Shown here one piece after another: positions 1-7,207 of a DNA stretch of 10,800 nt (positions within the stretch are counted from its first letter, which is position 1; each line of letters starts with the position of its first letter). Source of the stretch: an uncultured Myxococcales bacterium (GTDB taxonomy: Bacteria > Myxococcota > UBA727 > VGSZ01); contig CAJBHN010000077.1 in the NCBI GenBank assembly GCA_903952805.1, positions 1 to 10,800 on the forward strand. The letters run 5' to 3'. Below the pieces are notes generated by a model, which ran no database searches, was not told the origin of the DNA, and saw nothing but the letters and a program-made list of their open reading frames with translations. The position numbers and the translations under genes were made by a program.

Positions 1-458
1 AGGGTCAACACCATCGTCGGGCTCGCGCCGGCCTTCAGGCGACGGGCGAAGCCCACCTCGGTCACGCCCTCGCGGACGTTGAACACCTTGACCTGCACGT
101 CGACCACACCGGCCACCGTCGAGATGCGGCCAAAGACGACGCGGTCGACGTTGACGTAGCCCTCGACACGGGCAAGCTGGTCCTCGTCGCCGCTGCCCAG
201 CAACTGGGCCAGGGCCGCCGCGTCAAGGGTGGCCTTGGCTTCGGCCATCGAACGGACCTCGATCTTGTCCTTCAAGCGGCCAAAGCGGGTGGCGAGGACG
301 TCGCGGGCGACCTCGCGATCAATCGCAACGCCGTCGGCCACGACGACGTCGGTGACCAGGAACACGGGTTTGGCGTCGCTCGCGCCGGTTTGGGCGAAGA
401 CGGGCCAGGCAGCAGTGGAGCAAAAGGCAGCAAGGGCGAGGGCAGAAAGGCGGTTCAT
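1..458 (-). CDS. Exported protein of unknown function, 3' end outside the window
   Basis: The first 152 codons are visible; the gene continues past the left edge. The start is an ATG at 458-456 on the minus strand. The N-terminus looks like a Sec signal peptide: MNR, a hydrophobic stretch rich in Leu/Ala, then Val-Phe-Ala at residues 20-22 before Gln23, a good signal peptidase I site. The mature part opens with a beta-strand-like segment (VFLVTDVVVADGV) and later has VDRVVFGRIS and VDVQVKVFNV. This alternation of a short strand, a helix and a 'variable found in which class' strand resembles the periplasmic CsgG/FlgO/LpoB-like or TolB N-terminal folds, but that is only a fold-level impression. 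The ATG overlaps the stop of the upstream cysteine-rich gene (ATGA) and has no clear Shine-Dalgarno of its own, so translation is probably coupled. Function is not assigned. Confidence 0.75.
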   Translation of the reverse strand, partial: MNRLSALALAAFCSTAAWPVFAQTGASDAKPVFLVTDVVVADGVAIDREVARDVLATRFGRLKDKIEVRSMAEAKATLDAAALAQLLGSGDEDQLARVEGYVNVDRVVFGRISTVAGVVDVQVKVFNVREGVTEVGFARRLKAGASPTMVLT

Positions 459-931
459 CCAATGACGCTGGAGCAGACGGCCTGGTCTTCGCAACTGCTT
501 TCGAGGCGGCAGACGTTTTCCAGGTACGTCTCTGTGGGCTGCTGCTCCACCAGCGTGTCGCACGTGGCCTCGCAACCGGGGTCTACATCGGCCCCGCACT
601 CTTCAACCTTGCTGCAGCTGTCGGCGCACGGACAAGCCGCGACTTCCAGACAGTTCTCGGCCGCGCCCAGGCATGCCGCCAGCGACGGCTGCAGCGCCGC
701 CCCGGTGACGGGGTCGCAGGAGGCGGCTTCGCAGGCAGCCAGGGTGCGAAATTCGCACTCGGCCTCGATGTCGCAGTTGGCCTCGCACGGCGGGGCCTCG
801 AGGTCGTCAAGACAATCTGCGGCGCCCGACAGCGCGGCCAGCACCACGACGGTGGCCACCGCCGACAGCCGACGCCACCGGGCCACATCGGGAGACGTCG
901 TCGAAAAAGTGGGGGTCTGCTGATGGGTCAC
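455..931 (-). CDS. Secreted cysteine-rich protein with two tandem 8-Cys modules
   Basis: The protein has 158 residues, from a GTG at 931-929 preceded by AGGAG six bases upstream, to TGA at 457-455. An N-terminal region with Arg-Trp-Arg-Arg is followed by a hydrophobic stretch (VATVVVLAALSGAA) ending at Cys40, so it is exported. The residues before Cys40 (A-A-D) make a poor lipobox, so lipidation is uncertain. There are 17 cysteines. After Cys40 the other 16 fall into two modules: residues 49-100 with spacing C-3-C-5-C-7-C-4-C-14-C-6-C-5-C, and residues 102-153 with C-3-C-5-C-7-C-3-C-16-C-5-C-5-C. Both carry Cys-Glu-Ala-x-(x)-Cys-Asp in the middle. This implies an internal duplication and up to eight disulfides outside the cytoplasm. 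I do not recognise the family. The stop overlaps the next gene's ATG. The same frame stays open far upstream through the opposite-strand activator gene, but that part is a shadow; the Shine-Dalgarno and signal peptide fix the start. Confidence 0.8.
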   Translation of the reverse strand: MTHQQTPTFSTTSPDVARWRRLSAVATVVVLAALSGAADCLDDLEAPPCEANCDIEAECEFRTLAACEAASCDPVTGAALQPSLAACLGAAENCLEVAACPCADSCSKVEECGADVDPGCEATCDTLVEQQPTETYLENVCRLESSCEDQAVCSSVIG

Positions 932-937
932 GACGAG

Positions 938-942
938 CTCCT
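938..942 (-). promoter_or_regulatory. Shine-Dalgarno of the cysteine-rich gene
   Basis: AGGAG reads on the minus strand six bases before the GTG at 931. It decides this start over the long in-frame opening upstream, which lies antisense to the sigma-54 activator. Confidence 0.7.
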
Positions 943-1024
943 GGCTACGCCATACCGTCTCACACACGCCCCCCGGGCCGCCACCGCCGTCGGCGCCAGC
1001 CCGGAGGGTGACGTCGCGGCGGGG

Positions 1025-2578
1025 ATGGGCCAGCATGGCGCGGTGACGACCTGGAACCCACCTGGACCCCTCGATGCGGTGGCGTTGGCGGCGGCGCCCT
1101 ATCTGACCCGCGGTGTGGAACTGACCGACCTGCTCGGCGCCCTCGTCGACGCCGTGGTGCGTCAACTCGACGCCGACAAGGGTACGCTCTACCTGGTCGA
1201 CGGCGGCGCCGGCATGATCATCTCGGTCGTCACCGACGTGCCCGGCGGCATCCGCCTGGCCATCGGTCAGGGACTGGCCGGCGCGGTGGCCCTCAGTGGC
1301 GAGCTCGTCAACGTCGCCGACGCCAGAAACGACGCCCGCTTCAACCCGACCATGGACCACAAGACCGGGTACCTGACCCGCTCGGTCCTCGCCCTGCCGA
1401 TCAAAGACAGCGCCGGCGAAGTCCTCGGCGTTTTGCAGGTCCTCAACGCCCGCAAGGGAGCCTTCAGCGCCGCCGACGAGGTCAACGCCCGGGGGCTCGC
1501 CAAGCAGGCCGGCAGCGTGCTCGAGCGCACCAGCTTGTACGCCGAGCTCAAGAAGAAGAGCCCGTTGTCGGCGGACCGGCCTCATCTTGCCTACCGTTTC
1601 AACCAGATCGTCGGCGAGAGCGAGGCCATGCGCTCGGCCTACTCCGTCGTCGAAAAAGCCGGGCGGACCGACGCCACGGTCCTCATCACCGGCGAGAGCG
1701 GCACGGGCAAGGAGCTCTTCGCCCGCGCCATCCACCACAACAGCACCCGGCGGTCGGGGCCCTTCGTCAAGGTCGACTGCACGACGCTGCCCGAGGCGTT
1801 GATCGAAAACGAACTGTTTGGCCACGAGAAGGGCGCTTTCACCGGCGCCGACAAGACCACCCCGGGCAAATTCGAGGCGGCGGCGACCGGCACGCTGTTC
1901 ATCGACGAAATCGGCGAACTGCCGCTGAAGCTGCAGGGCAAACTGCTCCGGGTGCTGCAAGATCGGGAATTCGAGCGCGTCGGCGGCACCAAGACGCTGC
2001 AAGCCGACGTCCGCGTCGTGTGTGCCACCCACCGAGACCTCAGCGCCATGGTCGACGACGGCACCTTTCGCGAAGATCTGTACTACCGCATCAAGGTGGT
2101 CCCTTTGCATACCCCTCCGCTGCGGGAGCGGGGCACGCCGGACCTGTTGCGGCTGGTGGAGCACTTTGTTTCGACCTTTGGCCGTCGTCACAAGCGTCCG
2201 CAGGTCTCCATCAGCGACGGCGCGATGGTCCGTCTGAAGGCCCACTCGTTTCCCGGCAACATCCGCGAACTGGAACACGTGATCGAAAGTGCGGTCGTCA
2301 TGTGCGACGGCGACGTCATCGAGGCCAGAGACCTCGCCATCGCCGAGCGGCGCCGGACCGGTTCGTCAGGCTCGATGTCGGCAGTGACGGGAATGCCGCT
2401 GCACGGTGGCGCTGACGCCAGCGTCGTCGGCAATCCGAACCTGACGCTGCAACAGGTCGAGCAGGAGCATATTCGGCTGGTGTTGGAGGCCGTCGGCGGC
2501 AACCAAAGTGAGGCGGCGCGACGGCTCGGCATCGGTCGCAACACGCTCGCCCGCAAGCTGTCGGGGGAATCCGACTGA
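1025..2578 (+). CDS. GAF-domain sigma-54-dependent transcriptional activator (NtrC-type, Fis HTH)
   Basis: This 517-residue bacterial enhancer-binding protein uses ATP hydrolysis to open promoters held by sigma-54 RNA polymerase. Residues about 30-175 form a GAF sensor domain that ends in a helix leading to the ATPase; there is no receiver domain, so control is by ligand or protein binding rather than phosphorylation. The AAA+ core (about 192-425) has Walker A GESGTGKE (223-230), the sigma-54 contact loop GAFTGA (270-275), Walker B GTLFIDEIGEL (289-299) and the sensor II motif FPGNIRELEH (409-418). Residues 472-512 are a Fis-type helix-turn-helix (NQSEAARRLGIGRNTLARKL). All key ATPase motifs are intact. 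The ATG at 1025 was chosen because it gives the usual short lead before the GAF domain; an in-frame ATG at 923 would overlap the divergent gene's start and Shine-Dalgarno. Target promoters are unknown; the adjacent divergent secreted-protein pair is one candidate, but no -24/-12 element was seen there. Confidence 0.93.
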   Translation: MGQHGAVTTWNPPGPLDAVALAAAPYLTRGVELTDLLGALVDAVVRQLDADKGTLYLVDGGAGMIISVVTDVPGGIRLAIGQGLAGAVALSGELVNVADARNDARFNPTMDHKTGYLTRSVLALPIKDSAGEVLGVLQVLNARKGAFSAADEVNARGLAKQAGSVLERTSLYAELKKKSPLSADRPHLAYRFNQIVGESEAMRSAYSVVEKAGRTDATVLITGESGTGKELFARAIHHNSTRRSGPFVKVDCTTLPEALIENELFGHEKGAFTGADKTTPGKFEAAATGTLFIDEIGELPLKLQGKLLRVLQDREFERVGGTKTLQADVRVVCATHRDLSAMVDDGTFREDLYYRIKVVPLHTPPLRERGTPDLLRLVEHFVSTFGRRHKRPQVSISDGAMVRLKAHSFPGNIRELEHVIESAVVMCDGDVIEARDLAIAERRRTGSSGSMSAVTGMPLHGGADASVVGNPNLTLQQVEQEHIRLVLEAVGGNQSEAARRLGIGRNTLARKLSGESD

Positions 2579-2579
2579 C

Positions 2580-2606
2580 GGGGCCCGGCCAAGCACCGCC
2601 GGCCCC
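2580..2606 (+). terminator. GC-rich hairpin after the activator gene, possible terminator
   Basis: GGGGCCCGGC (2580-2589) pairs with GCCGGCCCC (2598-2606), giving nine base pairs with one bulged C and an 8-base loop, two bases after the stop codon. No T-tract follows, so it could stop transcription only weakly or with Rho, or protect the 3' end. The remaining 167 bases up to the S1 gene show no convincing gene; a TTGACG at 2667 lacks a matching -10. Confidence 0.4.
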
Positions 2607-2773
2607 CCGAAATGCAAGCCAAACGGCGCGGAATCGCCCCATCCCGGCGCAACCGCGTCGACGGCGTTGACGTCCGACGTCGCCAGTGCGAACCGCGCGG
2701 TGCCTTCTACAGGCCGTCCTCGGCGCAGTGCCGCAGGATCGATGCGTGGCGGCCGCCACCTGGAACGCTCTCG

Positions 2774-4876
2774 ATGTCCGATACGAACTCCGCCGATTCC
2801 CAAAACGACACCGCAGCCGAGGCCGTCGAGAGCCCCGCCCAGGACACGTCTCCCGACGCTGGTCACGAGGCCAAACCTGCTGGCGGTGCCGTCGATACCG
2901 GCCGTCGCATCGACCCGGCCCTGCTGCAGCGCGCCACCATGCGCCGCGGCGGTCGCTCGGCCCCTCCCGAAAGCGCCATCGCCGCTCCTGACGGCGTCGA
3001 CGCCTCCGGCGCCGGCATCCGCGTCGTCGAAAATCCCGGTCAAGGCCGTCGTCCGCAGGCCCCTCGTGGCCAGGTCCTCGACGCCGCCGCCATCGCCGCC
3101 CGCGCCGCTTCTGCCCCCGCGGGTGACGCCGGCTCCGCTGATGGCGAGACCCGCGCCCCGCGCGCCGACCGTGGTGGTGATCGCGGTGGCGACCGTGGCG
3201 CTCCCCGCGGCGACCGTGGTGGTCCTGCCGGTGGCCGTGACGGCCCACGCTCCGGTGGTCGCGACGGCGGCCGTGGCGGTCGCGACGGCGGCCGTGGCGG
3301 TCGCGACGGCGACAAGGGCGCGCCCGCCGCTCCCCGCGAGCCCCGCATCGACTTCTCCGGCATGGCCCCCATCGTCGTCGCCCGTGACGAAGACGTCGGC
3401 GACTTCGCCGCCCTGCTGGCCGAGGCCGGTGGCGTGCAGCGTCGCAGCGTGAAGATCGGCGACAAGCTCAAGGTCACCGTCGTCCACATCGGCTCCGACT
3501 CGGTGTTCTTCGAGATTTCGCAGACGCAGCAGGGCTATGCCGCCCGCGGCGACTTCATCAACGACAAGACCGGCGAACTGACGGTCAACGTCGGCGACAA
3601 GGTCGACGCCTTCGTCGTCGGCCTCAAAGACGGCGTGGTGCTGTCGCCCCACCTGGGCAAGGACCAGATCGACGTCGGCATGCTGGAGGCGGCCAAACAC
3701 TCGGGCATTCCCGTCAACGGCACCATCACCGGCGTCAACAAGGGTGGCTTCGAGATCAGCCTCGGTGGCTCGTCACGCGGTTTCTGCCCCACGGGCCAGA
3801 TCGACATCAACTTCGTCGAAGACCCTGCCAGCATGATCGGCAAGACGCTCGCCTTCCTCGTGCGCGAGGTGAAGGAGGGGGGCAAGAACGTCATGCTCTC
3901 CCGCCGCACGCTGCTCGAACGTGAGCGTGCCGAGAAGGCCAAGAAGCTGCGCGAAACCCTTGGCGTTGGCGTCGTCCTCGAAGGCGTCATCACCCGCATC
4001 CAGCCCTTCGGCGCCTTCGTCGACATCGGCGGCATCGACGGCCTGATCCCGGTCAGCGAGCTGTCCTTTGGCCGCATCGGCAGCCCTGACGAAGTCGTCA
4101 AGGTTGGCGAGCAGGTCACCGTCGAGGTCATCCGCATCGAGCAGGATCCCAAGCGTCCCGGTCAGGAGCGCATCGGCCTGTCGCTCAAGAGCCAGCTGCA
4201 AGATCCCATCGTCGCCCACGCCGAGGAACTCACCCTCGGTGCCCAGCTCGTGGGTCGCATCACGCGCCTCGAGAGCTACGGCGCCTTCGTCGAACTCTTC
4301 CCCGGCATTGAGGGGCTGGTGCACGTCTCCGAAATCACCGACCGCCGCATTCGTCACCCCGAGGACGTCCTGCAGGCCGGTGAGCACGTGCAGGTCCGCG
4401 TCAAGGAGGTCGACCTCGACCGCCGCCGTGTGAGCCTGACCATGCGCGAAGCCGCCGGCGACGAAAACATCGCCGCTCCCGAAGCCGCAGCCCCCGCCGC
4501 CCGCGCCCCCCAAAAGCCCCGCCTGGGCCGCGGAACGCGTGCTGACGGCGTCGTCGACCGCATCGAGAAGTTCGGTGTGTTCCTCAACCTGTTTGCCGAG
4601 GGCGGCAGCGAGTCGCTGGGCTCCGGCTTGATGCCAGCGTCCGAGACCGGCACGCCCCGCGGCGCCGACCTCAACAAGGCGTTCCCCATTGGTACCAAGG
4701 TGCCGGTCCTTGTCATCGACCTCGATGATCGCGGCCGCGTCAAGGTGAGCAAGACCGCCCGCGAGCAGGCCGAAGAGCGCGCCGTCGTCGACCAGTACAA
4801 GACCGACAAGAGCGGGGGCGGCAAGACCGGCCTCGGCACCTTCGGCGACCTGCTGCGCAAGCGAACGGGCGGCTGA
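2774..4876 (+). CDS. S1 RNA-binding protein with five S1 repeats and an RGG-rich N-terminus
   Basis: The protein has 700 residues. Residues 1-190 are disordered and low in complexity: an acidic Ser/Asp/Ala lead, then a tract at 131-181 rich in Arg-Gly, Arg-Gly-Gly and Arg-Asp-Gly-Gly. Five S1 (OB-fold) repeats follow, at about 226-295, 311-380, 398-475, 486-558 and 584-660. Repeats 3 and 4 are the most typical (ITRIQPFGAFVDIGGIDGLIPVSEL; ITRLESYGAFVELFPGIEGLVHVSEI, shown in part), repeats 1 and 5 the most diverged. The C-terminus has a short basic tail. The layout resembles ribosomal protein S1 (six S1 repeats, about 560 residues, helps mRNA bind to the 30S subunit), but the repeat number and the RG-rich extension differ, so a paralogous RNA-binding or translation-associated role is as likely. 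The ATG at 2774 has a weak GGA nine bases upstream. The frame is open upstream to 2612, but that part reads like non-coding sequence. A strong terminator follows. Confidence 0.9.
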   Translation: MSDTNSADSQNDTAAEAVESPAQDTSPDAGHEAKPAGGAVDTGRRIDPALLQRATMRRGGRSAPPESAIAAPDGVDASGAGIRVVENPGQGRRPQAPRGQVLDAAAIAARAASAPAGDAGSADGETRAPRADRGGDRGGDRGAPRGDRGGPAGGRDGPRSGGRDGGRGGRDGGRGGRDGDKGAPAAPREPRIDFSGMAPIVVARDEDVGDFAALLAEAGGVQRRSVKIGDKLKVTVVHIGSDSVFFEISQTQQGYAARGDFINDKTGELTVNVGDKVDAFVVGLKDGVVLSPHLGKDQIDVGMLEAAKHSGIPVNGTITGVNKGGFEISLGGSSRGFCPTGQIDINFVEDPASMIGKTLAFLVREVKEGGKNVMLSRRTLLERERAEKAKKLRETLGVGVVLEGVITRIQPFGAFVDIGGIDGLIPVSELSFGRIGSPDEVVKVGEQVTVEVIRIEQDPKRPGQERIGLSLKSQLQDPIVAHAEELTLGAQLVGRITRLESYGAFVELFPGIEGLVHVSEITDRRIRHPEDVLQAGEHVQVRVKEVDLDRRRVSLTMREAAGDENIAAPEAAAPAARAPQKPRLGRGTRADGVVDRIEKFGVFLNLFAEGGSESLGSGLMPASETGTPRGADLNKAFPIGTKVPVLVIDLDDRGRVKVSKTAREQAEERAVVDQYKTDKSGGGKTGLGTFGDLLRKRTGG
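3261..3311 (+). repeat. 21-bp tandem repeat coding RDGGRGG units
   Basis: A 21-base unit (gcgacggcggccgtggcggtc, split as 3261-3281) is repeated exactly at 3282-3302, and the first nine bases of a third copy follow at 3303-3311. Each unit adds seven residues to the Arg/Gly tract of the S1 protein. Exact copies at the DNA level point to recent slippage or unequal crossover, so copy number could vary between strains. Confidence 0.85.
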
Positions 4877-4916
4877 CGCCCGCGGGTTGGCGGGACCAAG
4901 TCCGTCGGCCACACCT

Positions 4917-4960
4917 GATGGTCTCGCTGGCAGCGGCGCCAGCGAGGCCATCGTTCTTTT
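4917..4960 (+). terminator. Intrinsic terminator of the S1-repeat protein gene
   Basis: GATGGTCTCGCTGGC (4917-4931) pairs with GCCAGCGAGGCCATC (4938-4952): 15 base pairs including one G-U pair, with a 6-base loop. It is followed by GTTCTTTT, so it has the full hairpin-plus-T-tract form. It lies 41 bases after the stop. The rest of the gap to 5095 shows no gene, and no convincing promoter for the peptidase gene could be picked out. Confidence 0.88.
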
Positions 4961-5095
4961 GTGGGGAAAGGTGCGAGCTGTCGGCCGCTTCAACGACGCA
5001 TGGCGCGCCGTCCTCTGCCCGCTTCCGGGAGCGCCGGCAGCGGTGGACCGGGGGGTCGGCGTGCGCCGTCTGGGGCATCGCAGTAGACAGCGAGC

Positions 5096-7207
5096 ATGAG
5101 CCCGAACGCTGCCGACCTCGCCGCCACCAACAACCCCTTGCTGGCCTTCGCCCGCAGCGGTGGCCTGCCACCGTTTGCCCGCGTCGACGCCGACCAGGTC
5201 GACCTCGCCATCGACACCGTGTTGGCCGACCTCAGCACCGGCGTCGCTGCCCTGGAGGCGAGTCTGAACGCCGGAGGCGCCGTCGCCTACGACGAGGTGG
5301 TCGAAGCGCTGACCGACCTTGGCGAGCCCGTAGAACGCGCCTGGGGCGTGGTCTCGCACCTGATGGGCGTCAAAAATGCGCCCGCGCTGCGCGAGGCCCA
5401 ACAGCGGGCTCAGCCCAAGATCGTCGCGGCCATGATGGCGCTGGCCCAAAGCGAGCCCATCACCAGGGCCCTGCAAAGCATCAAGGATGCGCCGTCGTTT
5501 GCGACGCTGTCCCCCGCTCGCCAGCGCATCATCGACAGCAAGCTCCTCGACGCCAAGCTGTCGGGATTCGGCCTCGCCGGCGCCGCAAAGGACCGCTTCA
5601 ACGAGCTGCAACAGGAGCTCTCGGAGCTCGCCACCCGCTTCTCCAACAACGTCCTCGACGCCACCAAGGCCTGGTCGCTGGTGCTGGTCGACCAGGACGA
5701 CGTCGACGGCCTGCCCGATTCCTGGAAGTCCGCCGCCGCCGCCGCCGCCAAAGAACACGACGGCGAACGCTCCGCTGAGGCCACCGCCGACGCTGGCCCG
5801 TGGCGGGTCAGCCTGGACTTCCCGAGCTTCCAGCCGTTTCTGCGCTACGCCACCCGCCGCGACCTGCGCGAGCACGTCTACCTCGCGTACCTGGCCCGCG
5901 CCTCCGACCTCGACGGCGGCCACCACGACAACCGGCCCCTGATCGCCCGCATCCTCGAGCTGCGCCAGGAAAAGGCGTCCATGCTGGGCTTCGCCTCCTT
6001 CGCCGAGCTGTCGCTGGCCCAAAAGATGGCGCCGTCGACGACCGAAGTGCATCGCTTGCTCGGCGAATTGCGGCAGGTGTCCATGCCGGTGGCCGTGCGC
6101 GAGCTGGCCGAGCTGAGCGCCTTCGCCGGCCTCGACGTGAAACAGTGGGACACCGAGTTCTACGCCGAGAAGCTGCGCGAGGCCCGCTACGCCTACTCCG
6201 AGGAGGCCCTGCGCCAGTACCTGCCCTTCCCGGCTGTCCTCCAGGGCCTGTTTGGCGTCGTGCAGCGCCTGTTTGACGTCGAGGTCAACGACGCCACCGC
6301 CAGCGTCGAACGCTGGCACGACGACGTCGGCTACTACCGCGTCAGCAAGCATGGCCGCGACATCGCCGCCTTCTTCCTCGATCCCTACGCCCGCCCCGCC
6401 GACAAGCGCGGCGGAGCCTGGATGGACGATTGCGTCACCCGTCGACGCCACGCCGACGGCAGCATCCGGCTCCCCGTCGCCTACCTGGTCTGCAACCAGC
6501 CGCCACCGGGAGACGGCAAGCCGTCACTGCTCCCCTTCCGCGACGTCGAGACCCTGTTTCACGAGTTCGGCCATGGCCTGCAGCACATGCTGACCACGGT
6601 GGACGACGTCGACGCCAGCGGCATCCGCAACGTCGAATGGGACGCCGTCGAGTTGCCCAGCCAGTTCATGGAGAACTGGTGCACCCATAAAGCGACCCTG
6701 CTGGGCTTCGCCCGCCACGTCGACAGCGGCGAACCCCTGCCCGCGGAGACCTTCGAAAAGCTCAAGGCCGCCAAAACGTTCCGCTCCGCCAGCGTGATGA
6801 TGCGGCAGTTGATGTTGGCGTCGGTCGATCTGGCCCTGCACGAGGGTCCCCTTGGTGATCGCTCGGCGTTTGACGTCCAGCGCACCATCGCCGCCCACAA
6901 CTCGGTGATGCCCGTGCTGACGGGTGATCGCTTCCTGTGCAGCTTCAGCCACATCTTCGCCGGGGGCTATGCCGCCGGGTACTACAGCTACAAATGGGCC
7001 GAGGTGCTGTCAGCCGACGCCTTCGGCGCCTTCGAAGACGCCGGCGTCGACGACGAAGCCGCGGTCAAAGCCGTGGGCGCCCTCTTCCGCGACACCGTGC
7101 TGGCTCTCGGTGGCAGCGTCCACCCGGGTGAGGTCTTCCGTCGCTTTCGCGGCCGCGATCCGTCGACGGCGGCCTTGCTGCGCCATGCGGGCCTCGGCGC
7201 TCAATAG
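5096..7207 (+). CDS. prlC: M3 family zinc oligopeptidase, oligopeptidase A type
   Basis: The 703-residue cytoplasmic metallopeptidase cleaves short peptides, including degraded signal peptides. The zinc site is intact: HEFGH at 489-493 and the third ligand Glu519 in WDAVELPSQFMENW (515-528). This 30-residue spacing is the same as I recall for E. coli oligopeptidase A. The C-terminal substrate-binding stretch HIFAGGYAAGYYSY (619-632) is present, as are N-terminal family segments (VSHLMGVKNAPALRE at 86-100; ELATRFSNNVLDAT at 177-190) and RGGAWMDDC (438-446). Length is close to the roughly 680 residues of the E. coli enzyme; an Ala-rich insert near 213-235 accounts for part of the difference. 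The ATG at 5096 fits the family's N-terminus (NPLLAF..LPPFARV), although its Shine-Dalgarno is weak. It stands alone between a terminator and a convergent gene, and its stop codon lies inside the last codons of that gene. Confidence 0.97.
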   Translation: MSPNAADLAATNNPLLAFARSGGLPPFARVDADQVDLAIDTVLADLSTGVAALEASLNAGGAVAYDEVVEALTDLGEPVERAWGVVSHLMGVKNAPALREAQQRAQPKIVAAMMALAQSEPITRALQSIKDAPSFATLSPARQRIIDSKLLDAKLSGFGLAGAAKDRFNELQQELSELATRFSNNVLDATKAWSLVLVDQDDVDGLPDSWKSAAAAAAKEHDGERSAEATADAGPWRVSLDFPSFQPFLRYATRRDLREHVYLAYLARASDLDGGHHDNRPLIARILELRQEKASMLGFASFAELSLAQKMAPSTTEVHRLLGELRQVSMPVAVRELAELSAFAGLDVKQWDTEFYAEKLREARYAYSEEALRQYLPFPAVLQGLFGVVQRLFDVEVNDATASVERWHDDVGYYRVSKHGRDIAAFFLDPYARPADKRGGAWMDDCVTRRRHADGSIRLPVAYLVCNQPPPGDGKPSLLPFRDVETLFHEFGHGLQHMLTTVDDVDASGIRNVEWDAVELPSQFMENWCTHKATLLGFARHVDSGEPLPAETFEKLKAAKTFRSASVMMRQLMLASVDLALHEGPLGDRSAFDVQRTIAAHNSVMPVLTGDRFLCSFSHIFAGGYAAGYYSYKWAEVLSADAFGAFEDAGVDDEAAVKAVGALFRDTVLALGGSVHPGEVFRRFRGRDPSTAALLRHAGLGAQ

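Noticed and set aside
923..1024. Upstream ATG at 923 for the sigma-54 activator
   Set aside because: It would overlap the start and Shine-Dalgarno of the divergent gene and adds 34 residues of low-information sequence before the GAF domain; not excluded, but less likely than 1025.
455..2278. 607-codon minus-strand reading frame that joins the cysteine-rich gene to a long upstream region
   Set aside because: The part beyond 931 lies antisense to a complete sigma-54 activator with intact motifs; in GC-rich DNA such shadows are common. A good Shine-Dalgarno and signal peptide start at 931.
2612..2773. In-frame upstream extension of the S1 protein from ATG 2612
   Set aside because: The added 54 residues are Arg-rich and unlike the acidic Ser/Asp start at 2774; the ATG lies just past a hairpin and has no Shine-Dalgarno.
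3773..6451. 892-codon minus-strand reading frame spanning the S1 and peptidase genes
   Set aside because: It crosses a clear terminator and two well-supported plus-strand genes, and its sequence is repetitive Gly/Ala/Val/Asp/His of the shadow type with no domain.
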